A stretch of DNA of 64,000 nucleotides from Acidobacteria bacterium Ga0077551 (GTDB taxonomy: Bacteria > Pseudomonadota > Alphaproteobacteria > Caulobacterales > Hyphomonadaceae): contig LNFC01000021.1 of the NCBI GenBank assembly GCA_001464545.1, forward strand, positions 62,001 to 126,000, read 5' to 3'. The notes under the pieces were generated by a model. It was given only the letters and a program-made list of their open reading frames with translations. It did no database searches and was not told where the DNA came from. This document shows, piece after piece, positions 32,782 through 41,708 of the stretch. The position numbers and the translations under genes were made by a program. Position 1 is the first letter of the stretch. Every line of letters starts with the position of its first letter.

Positions 32782-33762
32782 TCAATCGCCCAACGTGAAG
32801 AACCGCCGCGGCACCTTAGTGCGCTGGCGCAGGCCGTTCTCGTCGAACACGCGCTCGATACTCAGGTTCGGGATCAGGTTGAACAGCTGTGAACCGAAGC
32901 CCTGTCGCTGGGGCGCGCCGGTCCCGCGCCGGCCGGTCTCGACCCAGTCCGACGTGAATACATCGCCGTCCACCGCCCATGTGACCGACAGGGTTCCTCC
33001 GGGCACGGAGAAACAGCCGTGCCGCACGGCGTTGGTCACCATCTCGTGCACCAGAAGCGCCGTCCACTTTGTGGCGCGCACTGACAGCATCAGATCGGTT
33101 CCACCTATCGTAAGCCGGGGATCGTCCAGCGACACGACCTGCGCCAGTTCGGCCTCGACAATTGTGCGGAAGGACAGCCCCTGCCAGTGATGATCCGAGA
33201 TCATCGCCAGGTTGCGCCCCATCGCTTCCAGCCGGTCGGTGAATGACTCCACGAACGCCTCGACGCTCGGCGTGTGCTGCCCGGTCAGCATGGCCAGCGA
33301 GCCGACCATCGCCAGCGTGTTGCGAAGGCGGTGTTCCAGCTCTGACGCGATCACATCTTTCTGCCGCCGAAGACTCACCTCTTCGGTGACGTCCTCCGTC
33401 GATTGAACAAGGTGCGTTACTATTCCATCGGCGCCGAAGATGGGCGTCTCGACCGAGCGCCAGTAACGCTCCTGCAGGCGGCCATCCGGGCCTGGTATAT
33501 GGTAGGGCTGCACCGCCGAGCGCATGGGCTCGCCCGCCATCACCCGGTCAAACCGCGCGCGCACCCCGCCCATCCGTTCCGGGGCATCCGGAAACAGGTC
33601 TGCCACCCGCCGTCCCGCCAGCTCGGCCCAGGTCTTGTGGACCGACCGGCAGAACGCCTCGTTCGCGTAGGCAAACCGGAATTCGCGGTCGTAGACCACG
33701 ATCGGCGCCGCCACACTGTCCAGAACGTCGCGGGGCTCTACCGGTTCCGCCTGCTCCGCCAT
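32782..33762 (-). CDS. PAS-HWE family sensor histidine kinase
   Basis: A 326-residue soluble kinase. A PAS domain (about 10-125: VAAPIVVYDREFRFAYANEAFCRSV ... VQSTEDVTEE) is followed by a HisKA_2/HWE dimerisation helix with the phospho-His in ELEHRLRNTLAMV. The ATP domain has N-box HEMVTNAVRHG and the WxE-type DWVETG. No TM segment. Convergent with phyR, 7 bases apart, so it is the obvious candidate to phosphorylate PhyR in the general stress response. Whether the PAS binds flavin is doubtful: I see no NCRFLQ-type LOV motif. Confidence 0.9.
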   Translation of the reverse strand: MAEQAEPVEPRDVLDSVAAPIVVYDREFRFAYANEAFCRSVHKTWAELAGRRVADLFPDAPERMGGVRARFDRVMAGEPMRSAVQPYHIPGPDGRLQERYWRSVETPIFGADGIVTHLVQSTEDVTEEVSLRRQKDVIASELEHRLRNTLAMVGSLAMLTGQHTPSVEAFVESFTDRLEAMGRNLAMISDHHWQGLSFRTIVEAELAQVVSLDDPRLTIGGTDLMLSVRATKWTALLVHEMVTNAVRHGCFSVPGGTLSVTWAVDGDVFTSDWVETGRRGTGAPQRQGFGSQLFNLIPNLSIERVFDENGLRQRTKVPRRFFTLGD

Positions 33763-33932
33763 GGGATGCCTCCTCAGTCAGCGGACGCGAGTCTGACGCG
33801 CTTCGGCCGTTGCGGGAAGCGGCTTCAGCGCTTTGAGGCCGCATCGAATTATTTCCGGATGGCCCTTCCCGATCCTTCCGCGATACGCCAAATCCATGCG
33901 CAACGGGCCGGCGCCCCTGGAGACTCCGACTA

Positions 33933-34895
33933 ATGACCCTTCTTTTCCTGTTGCTTGGCCTCGTGCTGCTCGTGGTGGGCGGCGAATTGCTGGTGCGCGG
34001 CGCGGTGCAGCTCGCCCAGAAGTTCCGCATCTCGCCGCTGCTGATCGGCCTTACGCTGGTCGGCTTCGGCACCTCGACCCCCGAACTTGTCACCAGCCTG
34101 CAGGCCGCCTTTGCCGGCTCCCCCGGAATCGCGGTCGGTAACGTGGTCGGCTCCAACGTCGCCAACATCCTGCTGATCCTCGGCATCACCGCGCTGATCT
34201 TCCCGGTCGTCGTGGCGAAAGAGACGTTCAAGCGCGACGGGGTTGTCCTCGCGGTGGGCACTGTGATGTGCCTCGGCGCGGTCCTTTACGGCCAGCTCAA
34301 CCCACTCCTCGGCGCGGTCTTCGTCGCCTCGCTGGCCGGCTACATCTACTTCGCCTTCCGGCAGGAACGCCAGTCGACCGCCGCCGCCGACGCCGCCGCC
34401 GGTATGACGCAGGCCGATTTCCCGGCGCCCAGCCTGCCCCTGATCGCCCTCGATCTCCTATTCGTCGTTGCCGGCCTCGCGCTGACCATCTTCGGCGCGC
34501 GCTTCCTGGTCTCCAGCGCCATCGAGATCGCCACGGCCTTCAACGTCTCCGAGACCATCATCGGCCTGACCATCGTCGCCGTCGGTACCTCGCTGCCGGA
34601 ACTGGTGACCTCGGTCATGGCCGCGCTACGCAAGCACAGCGATATCGCGTTCGGCAACATCGTCGGCTCCAACATCTACAACATCTTCGGCATCCTTGGC
34701 GTCACCGCCATCATCAAGCCGATCGACGTGCCGCCGCAGATCGCCAGCCTCGACATCTGGGTGATGATCGCCGCCACCGTTCTCCTGTTCATCACGGCCA
34801 CCTCCCGCTGGCGGATCGGCCGGGTGGAGGGCGGGATCATGCTGGCCGCCTATGTGGGCTATTGCGTCTGGCTGGGGATGAATTCGGCCGCGTAA
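33933..34895 (+). CDS. Calcium/sodium antiporter, YrbG type
   Basis: A 320-residue inner-membrane exchanger of the CaCA superfamily with about ten TM helices in two inverted halves. The duplicated alpha-repeats are clear: GFGTSTPELVTSLQAAFAG with VGNVVGSNVANI, and AVGTSLPELVTSVMAALRK with FGNIVGSNIYNI. The Glu in each repeat coordinates the cation. The halves are joined by a cytosolic loop (about 140-165). Divergent from the HWE kinase, with a 170-base gap, and followed by a DMT exporter on the same strand. Confidence 0.93.
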   Translation: MTLLFLLLGLVLLVVGGELLVRGAVQLAQKFRISPLLIGLTLVGFGTSTPELVTSLQAAFAGSPGIAVGNVVGSNVANILLILGITALIFPVVVAKETFKRDGVVLAVGTVMCLGAVLYGQLNPLLGAVFVASLAGYIYFAFRQERQSTAAADAAAGMTQADFPAPSLPLIALDLLFVVAGLALTIFGARFLVSSAIEIATAFNVSETIIGLTIVAVGTSLPELVTSVMAALRKHSDIAFGNIVGSNIYNIFGILGVTAIIKPIDVPPQIASLDIWVMIAATVLLFITATSRWRIGRVEGGIMLAAYVGYCVWLGMNSAA

Positions 34896-34940
34896 TGCCG
34901 TCTTGACGCAGCGGGCGCGCGGCTCCACTCCACCCGGGCC

Positions 34941-35852
34941 ATGCGCCTGCCCCACCCCATCCTCCTCGTCTGCTTCGGCGTCATCTTCGGGTGCGGCGTC
35001 GACGCCGTGATGAAGCACGTGATGCTGGGCGGCACGAGCGTGCTGACGGCTACCGCCTGGCGCTACATCCTCGGCTCGGTGATCATGGTCACCCTGTTTG
35101 CCGCCAGCCGCCGTCCCGTACCGGCCCTGCCGGCCATCCGTTTCCATGCGCTGCGCTCCCTCGCACAGGTCATCTCGGCCTTCTGCTTCTTCTACGCTCT
35201 GACCCAGATCGCCCTTGCCGAGGCCGTCGTCATGGGATTCAGCGCCGCTCTGATGATCGCGCCGATCGCCCGCGTGATCCTCGGCGAGAAGATGAGCCGG
35301 GTCACCATCTTCGCCACGCTGATCGGCTTTGCCGGCGCTGCTGTCGCGGCCACTGCACAGACCGCCGGCGCGCCGGAAGACGGAAACCGGCTCTATGGCA
35401 CCGGCGCCATCCTCGTCTCTGCCGTGCTCTACGCGCTCAACATCGTGCTCCTCCGCCTGCGGTCGAAGGAAGAAGACAGCCTGACCCTGGTGACGTTCAT
35501 GAACGTCTTCCCGGCACTGTTCCTCCTGCCCTTCATGTTCCTGTTCACCGAGTGGACACCGGAAGCGCATTCCTGGGGCGCGATGATCGGCGTCGCCTTC
35601 CTCGGCATCGGAATCTGGTGGCTGATGACGCTCGCCTATGCCAAGGCCAAGGCGCAGACGCTGGCGCCGTTCGAGTATACCGGCCTCATCTGGTCGGCGC
35701 TGCTCGGCTACGCATTCTTCCAGGAAATCCCCGGCTGGCGCGTCTATGCCGGCGCCGCGATCATCATCGCCGCCTGCCTGGTCGTCGCCTTCGAGACGCA
35801 CTTCATCGCCCGCCGCGAAGCGAAACTTCCAACCAGCGATATCCTGACCTGA
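34941..35852 (+). CDS. DMT family transporter (EamA)
   Basis: A 303-residue transporter with ten predicted TM helices in two EamA halves (about 8-140 and 155-285). Features include AWRYILGSVIMV, FFYALTQIALAEAVVMGFSAALMIAPI, and LAPFEYTGLIWSALLGYAFFQEIPG, the second-half signature. Members export amino acids, metabolites or drugs; the substrate is not evident. It lies 45 bases after the antiporter. It is convergent with ilvE, 14 bases apart, without a good terminator between them. Confidence 0.9.
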   Translation: MRLPHPILLVCFGVIFGCGVDAVMKHVMLGGTSVLTATAWRYILGSVIMVTLFAASRRPVPALPAIRFHALRSLAQVISAFCFFYALTQIALAEAVVMGFSAALMIAPIARVILGEKMSRVTIFATLIGFAGAAVAATAQTAGAPEDGNRLYGTGAILVSAVLYALNIVLLRLRSKEEDSLTLVTFMNVFPALFLLPFMFLFTEWTPEAHSWGAMIGVAFLGIGIWWLMTLAYAKAKAQTLAPFEYTGLIWSALLGYAFFQEIPGWRVYAGAAIIIAACLVVAFETHFIARREAKLPTSDILT

Positions 35853-35866
35853 CGGGAGACCCCCGA

Positions 35867-36751
35867 CTAAAGCGCCAGCTCGAGCTTCCCGTTGCACAGC
35901 GCCGAATAGTCGTTCACCAGCGCCTCGGAGATGAAGCCCGGCTTGTAGCGGTGCTCGCCGATTTCGCAGACGGGCGTAAGTTCTGCGGCCGATCCGGTGA
36001 TGAAGCACTCGGAGAACGTCGAAAGCTCGCTCGGGAAGATCGCGCGCTCCACCACTTCGATCTGGCGCGCCTTGGCGAGCGCGATCGTCGTCTGGCGCGT
36101 CAGGCCGTTGAGGAAACAGTCCGGCGTCGGCGTATGCAGGGCGCCGTCGCGGACGAAGAAGATGTTGGCGCCGGTCGCCTCCGCGATCTGGCCGCGCCAG
36201 TCCAGCATCAGCGCGTCCTGGTAGCCGGCCTTCTCGGCGGCGTGCTTCGACAGCGTGCAGATCATGTAAAGACCGGCGGCCTTCGCCTCACAGGGCGCGG
36301 TGTCCGGCGCCGGGCGCTTCCACTGGGCATGCGTGAGGCGGATACCCTTCATCTTGTCGGCAAAATAGTCGCCCCAGTTCCAGACAGCGACGGCGAGGTG
36401 GATCGTGTTGTTCTGGGCCGAGACGCCCATCATTTCCGAGCCGCGCCAGGCGATGGCGCGCACATAGGCGCTCTCGAGGCCGGACTTCTCGACCGCTTCC
36501 TTCTTGGCGCGCTCGACTTCCTCGACGCTGAACGGAATATCGAAGCCCATGATTCCGGCCGACCGGTGCAGGCGCTTGGAATGGTCCAGCGAGCGGAAGA
36601 TCTTGCCGCCGTAAGCGCGCTCGCCTTCAAAGACTGCCGAGGCATAGTGCAGGGCGTGCGTCAGCACGTGAACCTTGGTGTCGCGCCAAGGTACGAACTG
36701 GCCGTCCATCCAGATGTATCCGTCTCGGTCATCATAGGGGATGGCAGCCAT
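35867..36751 (-). CDS. ilvE: Branched-chain amino acid aminotransferase
   Basis: A 294-residue class IV PLP aminotransferase for the last step of Val, Leu and Ile synthesis and the first step of their breakdown. DGYIWMDGQFVPWRDTKVHVLTHALHYASAVFEGERAY is the IlvE N-terminus. The PLP Lys is in MICTLSKHAAEKAGY, and EATGANIFFVRDG and TRQTTIALA bind cofactor phosphate. ATG 36751 has GAGGAG 8 bases upstream; a longer start at 36793 would leave almost no room for the divergent marR promoter. Confidence 0.93.
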   Translation of the reverse strand: MAAIPYDDRDGYIWMDGQFVPWRDTKVHVLTHALHYASAVFEGERAYGGKIFRSLDHSKRLHRSAGIMGFDIPFSVEEVERAKKEAVEKSGLESAYVRAIAWRGSEMMGVSAQNNTIHLAVAVWNWGDYFADKMKGIRLTHAQWKRPAPDTAPCEAKAAGLYMICTLSKHAAEKAGYQDALMLDWRGQIAEATGANIFFVRDGALHTPTPDCFLNGLTRQTTIALAKARQIEVVERAIFPSELSTFSECFITGSAAELTPVCEIGEHRYKPGFISEALVNDYSALCNGKLELAL

Positions 36752-36802
36752 GGGAACGCTCCTCGCTTGAACTTTCTGCGTATTCGGGTTCATTTCCGAC
36801 TT

Positions 36803-37267
36803 ATGTCCCTGCCCGTCAACCTGAACCGGCCATTCGACCCCAGACTGTTCCTGACCGATCAGGAGCTGGACCGGAGCGCAGGACTCCTGATTTCAGGCGC
36901 ATCCGTGCTCGCCAAGGCGGCCGAAAGCGCCCGGAAAAAGGCCGGTCTGAGCAAGCCAGAGCTGCAGATTCTCATGGCCGCGCGCTACCGGCCGGGCCTG
37001 ACGGTCAGCGAAATGCGGGGCACGCTCGGCATGACGGTGCCGACCTTTGCCCGGATCATCGGCAAGCTGGACGAGCGCGGCCTGATCGAGCGGGCCCGCG
37101 AGACCGGCGACGCGCGCCGCCGCAAGCTGAACCTGTCGGACGCCGGAGTGACCCTGACGACGCCCATCGCCATCGAGGTGCGCGAACGTCTGCGCCTCGC
37201 CTTCCGGGCCAGCGGGCCGGAAGCGGTCGCCGGGGCCCGCTTCCTGCTTGAAGCGCTGGTGAAGTAG
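36803..37267 (+). CDS. MarR family transcriptional regulator (PetP-like)
   Basis: A 154-residue winged-helix regulator: recognition region LSKPELQILMAARYRPGLTVSEMRGTLGMTVPTFARIIGKLDERGLIERARETGDARRRKLNLS. It is followed 6 bases later by an OmpR-type response regulator. The order MarR regulator then response regulator is that of petP-petR in Rhodobacter, an established alphaproteobacterial pair; the resemblance here is by arrangement and family only. Divergent from ilvE, with a 51-base gap. Confidence 0.88.
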   Translation: MSLPVNLNRPFDPRLFLTDQELDRSAGLLISGASVLAKAAESARKKAGLSKPELQILMAARYRPGLTVSEMRGTLGMTVPTFARIIGKLDERGLIERARETGDARRRKLNLSDAGVTLTTPIAIEVRERLRLAFRASGPEAVAGARFLLEALVK

Positions 37268-37273
37268 CCCGCG

Positions 37274-37957
37274 ATGAAAGAACCCGCCCATATCCTGATC
37301 GTTGACGACGATGACCGTATCCGCGACCTGACCAAGCGCTTCCTGACGATGAAGGGCTTCCGCGTCAGCGGCGCCGCCGACGCCGCCTCGGCCCGGCGCC
37401 TGATGGAGAGCATGGCGTTCGATCTGGCGATCCTCGACATCATGATGCCGGGCGAGGACGGCCTGTCGCTCCTCTCCGGCATCCGCAAGGGTCCCTCCCG
37501 CGAGACCCCCGTGATGCTGCTGACCGCGCGCGGCCAGACCAGCGACCGGATCGAGGGCCTGCGCCTCGGCGCCGATGACTATCTGGGAAAGCCCTTCGAG
37601 CCGGAAGAGCTCGTCCTGCGCTGCGAGGCGATCCTGCGCCGTTCGCAGAAATCCGCGCCGCCGCCGGACGAGATCGAGATGTCCGGCCTCGTGTTCAATG
37701 CAGCTCGCGGCGAACTCAAATCCGGCGATGAGCGTATCCGGCTGACCGATGCCGAGCTGCAACTCCTCACCGTGCTGGCGCGCAATGCCGGCGAGCCTGT
37801 CAGCCGCGAGGATCTGGCCGTGCTGACCTCGGCGGGCCTCGAACGTTCCGTGGACGTACAGGTCACAAGGCTAAGACGGAAGATCGAGCCGAATCCGAAG
37901 GAGCCTGTGCATATCCAGACCGTGCGCGGCATCGGCTACCGCCTGATGCCGGACTGA
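37274..37957 (+). CDS. OmpR-family response regulator (PetR-like)
   Basis: A 227-residue two-component regulator: receiver with LIVDDDDRIRDL, the phospho-acceptor Asp in LAILDIMMPGEDG, the switch Thr in MLLTARG and the conserved Lys in LGKPFEPEEL. A C-terminal winged helix follows (LTDAELQLLTVLARNAGEPVSRE ... ERSVDVQVTRLRRKIEPNP ... TVRGIGYRL). Six bases after marR and one base before its kinase, so the three form one operon. Confidence 0.95.
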   Translation: MKEPAHILIVDDDDRIRDLTKRFLTMKGFRVSGAADAASARRLMESMAFDLAILDIMMPGEDGLSLLSGIRKGPSRETPVMLLTARGQTSDRIEGLRLGADDYLGKPFEPEELVLRCEAILRRSQKSAPPPDEIEMSGLVFNAARGELKSGDERIRLTDAELQLLTVLARNAGEPVSREDLAVLTSAGLERSVDVQVTRLRRKIEPNPKEPVHIQTVRGIGYRLMPD

Positions 37958-37958
37958 G

Positions 37959-39269
37959 ATGGCCATGCTGCGCCTGAGGGACATCACCCCGCGCGGGCTC
38001 TATGCCCGCACCTTGCTGCTCCTGCTGGTGCCGGTGCTGCTGATCCTTGGGCTGATGACCTGGTATTATTATTCCAGCCAGGTGGCCGAAGTGAACCGCA
38101 AGTTCGCGCAGGCGATCACCCGCGATGCCAACCTCATCCGCGCCGCCTGCCTGAACCCGTCCTATACGGCCGACGATCTCGCCCAGATCCAGTTCCAGCT
38201 GGAGACCTGGTTTACCTGCAAGCTGCCGGACAACGCGATTCCCGACGCGGACCTGAAGCAGACCTTTCCCTATGGCGGCGTGCTGAGAGCCGAGCTGATG
38301 AGCCGCGCCGGCGCGCCGGTCTTCGTCGGGCTGGAGCGCGGCGACGCGCGCCTGCACATCCGCTTCCCGACGCCGCAGGGCCGTGGCGAGATCATCATCG
38401 ACCGCAAGCGCGCGTTCATGATCAACTCACATATCTTCATCGTCTGGGTCATCGCCTTCTCGCTGCTGATGGTCGCGCTCGCCATCGGCTTTCTCAACCA
38501 GCAGGTCCGCTCCATCCTGCGCCTCTCGGAAGCCGCGCGCGCCTTTGGCCGGGGCCGCGATCTGCCGGACTTCCGCCCCTCCGGCGCTACCGAAGTACGC
38601 GACGCCGCCCGCGCGCTGATCGACATGAAGGAACGCCTCACCGCGTTCGCGGACCAGCGCACCTCCATGCTCGCCGGCGTCAGCCATGACCTGCGTACGC
38701 CGTTGACGCGCCTCAAGCTCGCCCTCGCGATGATGGACGAAAGCGCCGACATCCGCGCAGCCAAGTCCGATCTCGACGACATGGCAATGATGCTCGACGA
38801 ATATCTCGCCTTCGCGCGCGGCGAGGAAGGCGACGAGGCAGCGCTGTTCGACATTGCGCAGATAACGCGCGACGTGACGACCGGCTTTGGCGGGCACGTG
38901 CCGGTGCTCGGGCCGTCCAGCATTTTCGTGATGGGCCGCCCGCTGGCGCTGAAGCGCGCGGTGACGAACCTTCTGTCGAACGCGCTGAAATATGCCGCCA
39001 CCGCGCGCGTGACGTTGGTCGACGGGCCGCACTGGGCGGAGGTCGTGATCGATGATGACGGCCCCGGCATTGCGCCGGAACGCCACGAAGAAGCCTTCCG
39101 CCCGTTCTCCCGACTCGATGATGCGCGCAGCCAGAACGCGTCCGGCACCGGCCTCGGCCTGACGCTGGCACGCGACACCGCCCGCGCGCATGGCGGCGAC
39201 ATCCGCCTCTCGAAAAGCCCGCTCGGCGGCCTGCGCGCTGTCTTGCGTATTCCAACCGAGCCACGTTAG
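37959..39269 (+). CDS. EnvZ-like sensor histidine kinase
   Basis: A 436-residue inner-membrane kinase. TM1 spans about residues 16-36 and a periplasmic sensor about 37-150 contains two Cys (RAACLNPSY, WFTCKLPD). TM2 spans about 152-172. A HAMP linker follows, then the H-box MLAGVSHDLRTPLTRLKLAL, the N-box LKRAVTNLLSNALKYA, and the G-boxes DDDGPGIAP and GTGLGLTLARD. It starts one base after the response regulator. The signal it senses is not apparent. Confidence 0.93.
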   Translation: MAMLRLRDITPRGLYARTLLLLLVPVLLILGLMTWYYYSSQVAEVNRKFAQAITRDANLIRAACLNPSYTADDLAQIQFQLETWFTCKLPDNAIPDADLKQTFPYGGVLRAELMSRAGAPVFVGLERGDARLHIRFPTPQGRGEIIIDRKRAFMINSHIFIVWVIAFSLLMVALAIGFLNQQVRSILRLSEAARAFGRGRDLPDFRPSGATEVRDAARALIDMKERLTAFADQRTSMLAGVSHDLRTPLTRLKLALAMMDESADIRAAKSDLDDMAMMLDEYLAFARGEEGDEAALFDIAQITRDVTTGFGGHVPVLGPSSIFVMGRPLALKRAVTNLLSNALKYAATARVTLVDGPHWAEVVIDDDGPGIAPERHEEAFRPFSRLDDARSQNASGTGLGLTLARDTARAHGGDIRLSKSPLGGLRAVLRIPTEPR

Positions 39270-39277
39270 GAGGCAGG

Positions 39278-40825
39278 ATGAATACGTCCAAATCAAAACT
39301 GATCCTGCGGAATGCCACGCCGAAGGACATTCCCGGCCTCCTGCCCCTGTACGAAAAAGTTTATGGCAAAGCCGGTGGCTATACGTCCGACGAGATCGCC
39401 GGGCAGATCAACAAGTTCCCGGACGGACAATTCGTCGCCGAGTATGAAGGCCGCCTCGTCGGGCATTGCGTGACCTTCATCATCTCCTCCGCCGTGGCGA
39501 TGGCGCCGCACACCTGGCATGCAATCACAGGCGGCGGATTTGCGGCGCGCCATGATCCCGAAGGGGACATGCTGTACGGCATGGACGTGATCGTCGATTC
39601 CGAATTCCGCCGCCTGCGGATCGGCCAGCGTTTCTACAAGATGCGGCAAGACCTATGCCAGTGGCACGAACTGAAAGGCATCATGTTCGGCGGCCGCATC
39701 CCGGGCTACCAGCGCCTCGCCAAGCAGTATCCCGATGCACGCGACTATGTGCGCGCCGTGCAGGACTCCAAGCTGCGCGATCCGGTCCTGTCCTTCCAGC
39801 TGCGGCAGGGCTTCGAGGTTCTCGGTGTACTGAAGAACTACATGCCGGAGGATTTCGAATCCGGCGGCTACGCGACGCAGATGTTCTGGCGCAATCCGCT
39901 GGCGCAGGAAACGATCAAGGCCAAGCCGAGCTTCGGGGATACGTCCCTGCCCGAACGGGTACGCGTTGCGACCGTGCAGTTCCAGATGCGGCGGATCAGT
40001 TCGATCGATGAGTTCGAACAGCAGGTCGAGTATTTCGTCGACATCGCTGCCGATTACCGCGCCGATTTCGTCACCTTCCCGGAACTCTTCACGCTGCAGC
40101 TCCTGTCGCTCGAAGGCAAACCGCTGGGCCCGATCGAGGCGATCGAGAAGATTTCCGAATACACCGCCCGCTTCATCGCCTTTATGGAGAAGCTGGCGGT
40201 CGCCTACAACATCAACATCATCGGCGGCTCGCATCCCTCGCGGATGCCGGACGGCGACATCCACAATGTCGCCTACATCTTCCTGCGCGACGGCTCCGTG
40301 CACACCCAGCAGAAACTGCACCCGACGCCGTCCGAGCGCATCTGGTGGAACATCAAGGGCGGCGAGGGCAATCACGTCATCCAGACCGATTGTGGCCCGA
40401 TCGGCGTGATGATCTGCTATGATTCCGAGTTCCCGGAAGTGGCCCGCCACCTGGTTGACCAGGGCGCACTGCTGCTGTTCGTGCCGTTCTGCACCGATGA
40501 GCGGCGCGGGTATCTCCGTGTACGGTATTGCTGCCAGGCGCGCGCGGTGGAGAACCAGTGCTATGTCGTGATGTCGGGCGTCGTCGGCAACCTGCCGAAT
40601 GTCGAGAACATGGACATCCACTATGCCGAGAGCTGTATCCTGACGCCGTCGGACTTCCCCTTCTCGCGCGACGGCATTGCCGCCGACACGCCGCCGAACA
40701 CCGAGACCGTGGCGCTGGCCGACCTGTCGCTGACGGACCTCTTGACCGCGCGCCAATCCGGCGCCGTGCAGAACCTCAAGGACCGGCGCTTCGATCTCTA
40801 CCGCGTCGCCTGGAAAAAAGACTAA
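39278..40825 (+). CDS. GNAT acetyltransferase - nitrilase fusion
   Basis: A 515-residue two-domain enzyme. Residues 1 to about 205 are a GNAT fold ([23 protein letters not shown] ... [25 protein letters not shown], the acetyl-CoA loop region). Residues from about 225 are a carbon-nitrogen hydrolase with the full Glu-Lys-Cys triad: [21 protein letters not shown] and [12 protein letters not shown]. Such fusions occur widely, and the joint substrate is not known. It follows the histidine kinase by 8 bases on the same strand, so it may be the end of the marR-RR-HK operon. Confidence 0.93.
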   Translation: MNTSKSKLILRNATPKDIPGLLPLYEKVYGKAGGYTSDEIAGQINKFPDGQFVAEYEGRLVGHCVTFIISSAVAMAPHTWHAITGGGFAARHDPEGDMLYGMDVIVDSEFRRLRIGQRFYKMRQDLCQWHELKGIMFGGRIPGYQRLAKQYPDARDYVRAVQDSKLRDPVLSFQLRQGFEVLGVLKNYMPEDFESGGYATQMFWRNPLAQETIKAKPSFGDTSLPERVRVATVQFQMRRISSIDEFEQQVEYFVDIAADYRADFVTFPELFTLQLLSLEGKPLGPIEAIEKISEYTARFIAFMEKLAVAYNINIIGGSHPSRMPDGDIHNVAYIFLRDGSVHTQQKLHPTPSERIWWNIKGGEGNHVIQTDCGPIGVMICYDSEFPEVARHLVDQGALLLFVPFCTDERRGYLRVRYCCQARAVENQCYVVMSGVVGNLPNVENMDIHYAESCILTPSDFPFSRDGIAADTPPNTETVALADLSLTDLLTARQSGAVQNLKDRRFDLYRVAWKKD

Positions 40826-41121
40826 GCGAGCCTTGCCGCCAGCTGGTCCATGAAGCCGGCGAGCTCGAGGTCCTTCTGCGTGACACCGTCGGCGTCATGC
40901 GTGGTGAGGGTGACCTCGACCTTGTTGTAGACATTGAACCATTCGGGATGGTGGTCCATCTGCTCGGCCTTCAGCGCGGCCCCCGACATGAAGGCGAAGG
41001 CGGTCTTGAAGTCGGCGAACTTGTAGGACTTCTGAATTGCATCGCGTTCCTCGCCGAGGGCTTTCCAGCCCTTCAGCGCCTTGAGTGCGGCGGCGGCACC
41101 GATCTTCTTGCTCATGCTCAT
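40822..41121 (-). CDS. phhB: 4a-hydroxytetrahydrobiopterin dehydratase
   Basis: A 99-residue pterin-4a-carbinolamine dehydratase (PCD/DCoH), recycling the pterin cofactor of aromatic amino acid hydroxylases. The signature is [27 protein letters not shown] with the catalytic His pair. The start at 41121 overlaps the stop of the upstream lipoprotein (ATGA), indicating translational coupling. Its own stop overlaps by 4 bases the end of the convergent GNAT-nitrilase gene. No phenylalanine hydroxylase lies in the window. Confidence 0.93.
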   Translation of the reverse strand: MSMSKKIGAAAALKALKGWKALGEERDAIQKSYKFADFKTAFAFMSGAALKAEQMDHHPEWFNVYNKVEVTLTTHDADGVTQKDLELAGFMDQLAARLA

Positions 41122-41708
41122 TCCTCTCCGTCTTGTCCGAGTACGAAGTATATCCAGGTGCCGTCTTCCGAAATGGCCGTGCGCATGCCGGGATAGCCTT
41201 CGCCGGCGCGGATGCGGGCGATGCCGTCCTCGCGGATCAGGTCCTCGAGCCGGCGGCGGTCCTGGAAAGTCAGCTTTTCCGGGATCAGGTCGGCGGCATC
41301 CTTCGCGGCGAGGTCCGGCCAGACATACCAGCGCTGGCCATCGATCTCGCGCAGGCCGGCGGGCTGTTCGAACAGTTCACGGAGTTTCCGGTTGGGATCC
41401 ACGCCCGTGCGGCGCAGCAGATCCCAGAACCGGTCATGCGACTGGCCGCCGACATTCGACTTGAAGTCCCGATTGCGCGCGGCGATCTCGGCGAGGCCGC
41501 GCAGGGAACCCCTTGTGGCTTCGTGGATCAGCGCATCGCGCGTCTTCGCGGCAGCCTTGCTGATCTCCACGGGCGCGGGCTCCACCGGGACTTCGGTGAA
41601 GCGCTCGTCGGACAACGGCGGCAGGCTCACCACCACTTCCGGCTCGGCCTGCGAGCAGGCGGCGAGCAGGAGTGCTGCGACGAGTGCGGTGAAGCTAGCG
41701 AAGCGCAT
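41118..41708 (-). CDS. Lipoprotein, unknown function
   Basis: A 196-residue predicted lipoprotein. The lipobox is LLLAACSQ with Cys at about residue 18. The mature protein has two halves, a helical region ([26 protein letters not shown]) and a conserved-looking block ([31 protein letters not shown] ... [10 protein letters not shown] ... [11 protein letters not shown]). No characterised family is recognised. It overlaps the HAD gene upstream by 14 bases and phhB downstream by 4, forming a tight three-gene operon. Confidence 0.75.
   Translation of the reverse strand: MRFASFTALVAALLLAACSQAEPEVVVSLPPLSDERFTEVPVEPAPVEISKAAAKTRDALIHEATRGSLRGLAEIAARNRDFKSNVGGQSHDRFWDLLRRTGVDPNRKLRELFEQPAGLREIDGQRWYVWPDLAAKDAADLIPEKLTFQDRRRLEDLIREDGIARIRAGEGYPGMRTAISEDGTWIYFVLGQDGEE

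Noticed and set aside
34991-36802. Long plus-strand frame fused in phase to the MarR gene
   Set aside because: It crosses the DMT transporter in the wrong frame and runs antisense to ilvE; only the final 154 codons (from 36803) are a real protein.
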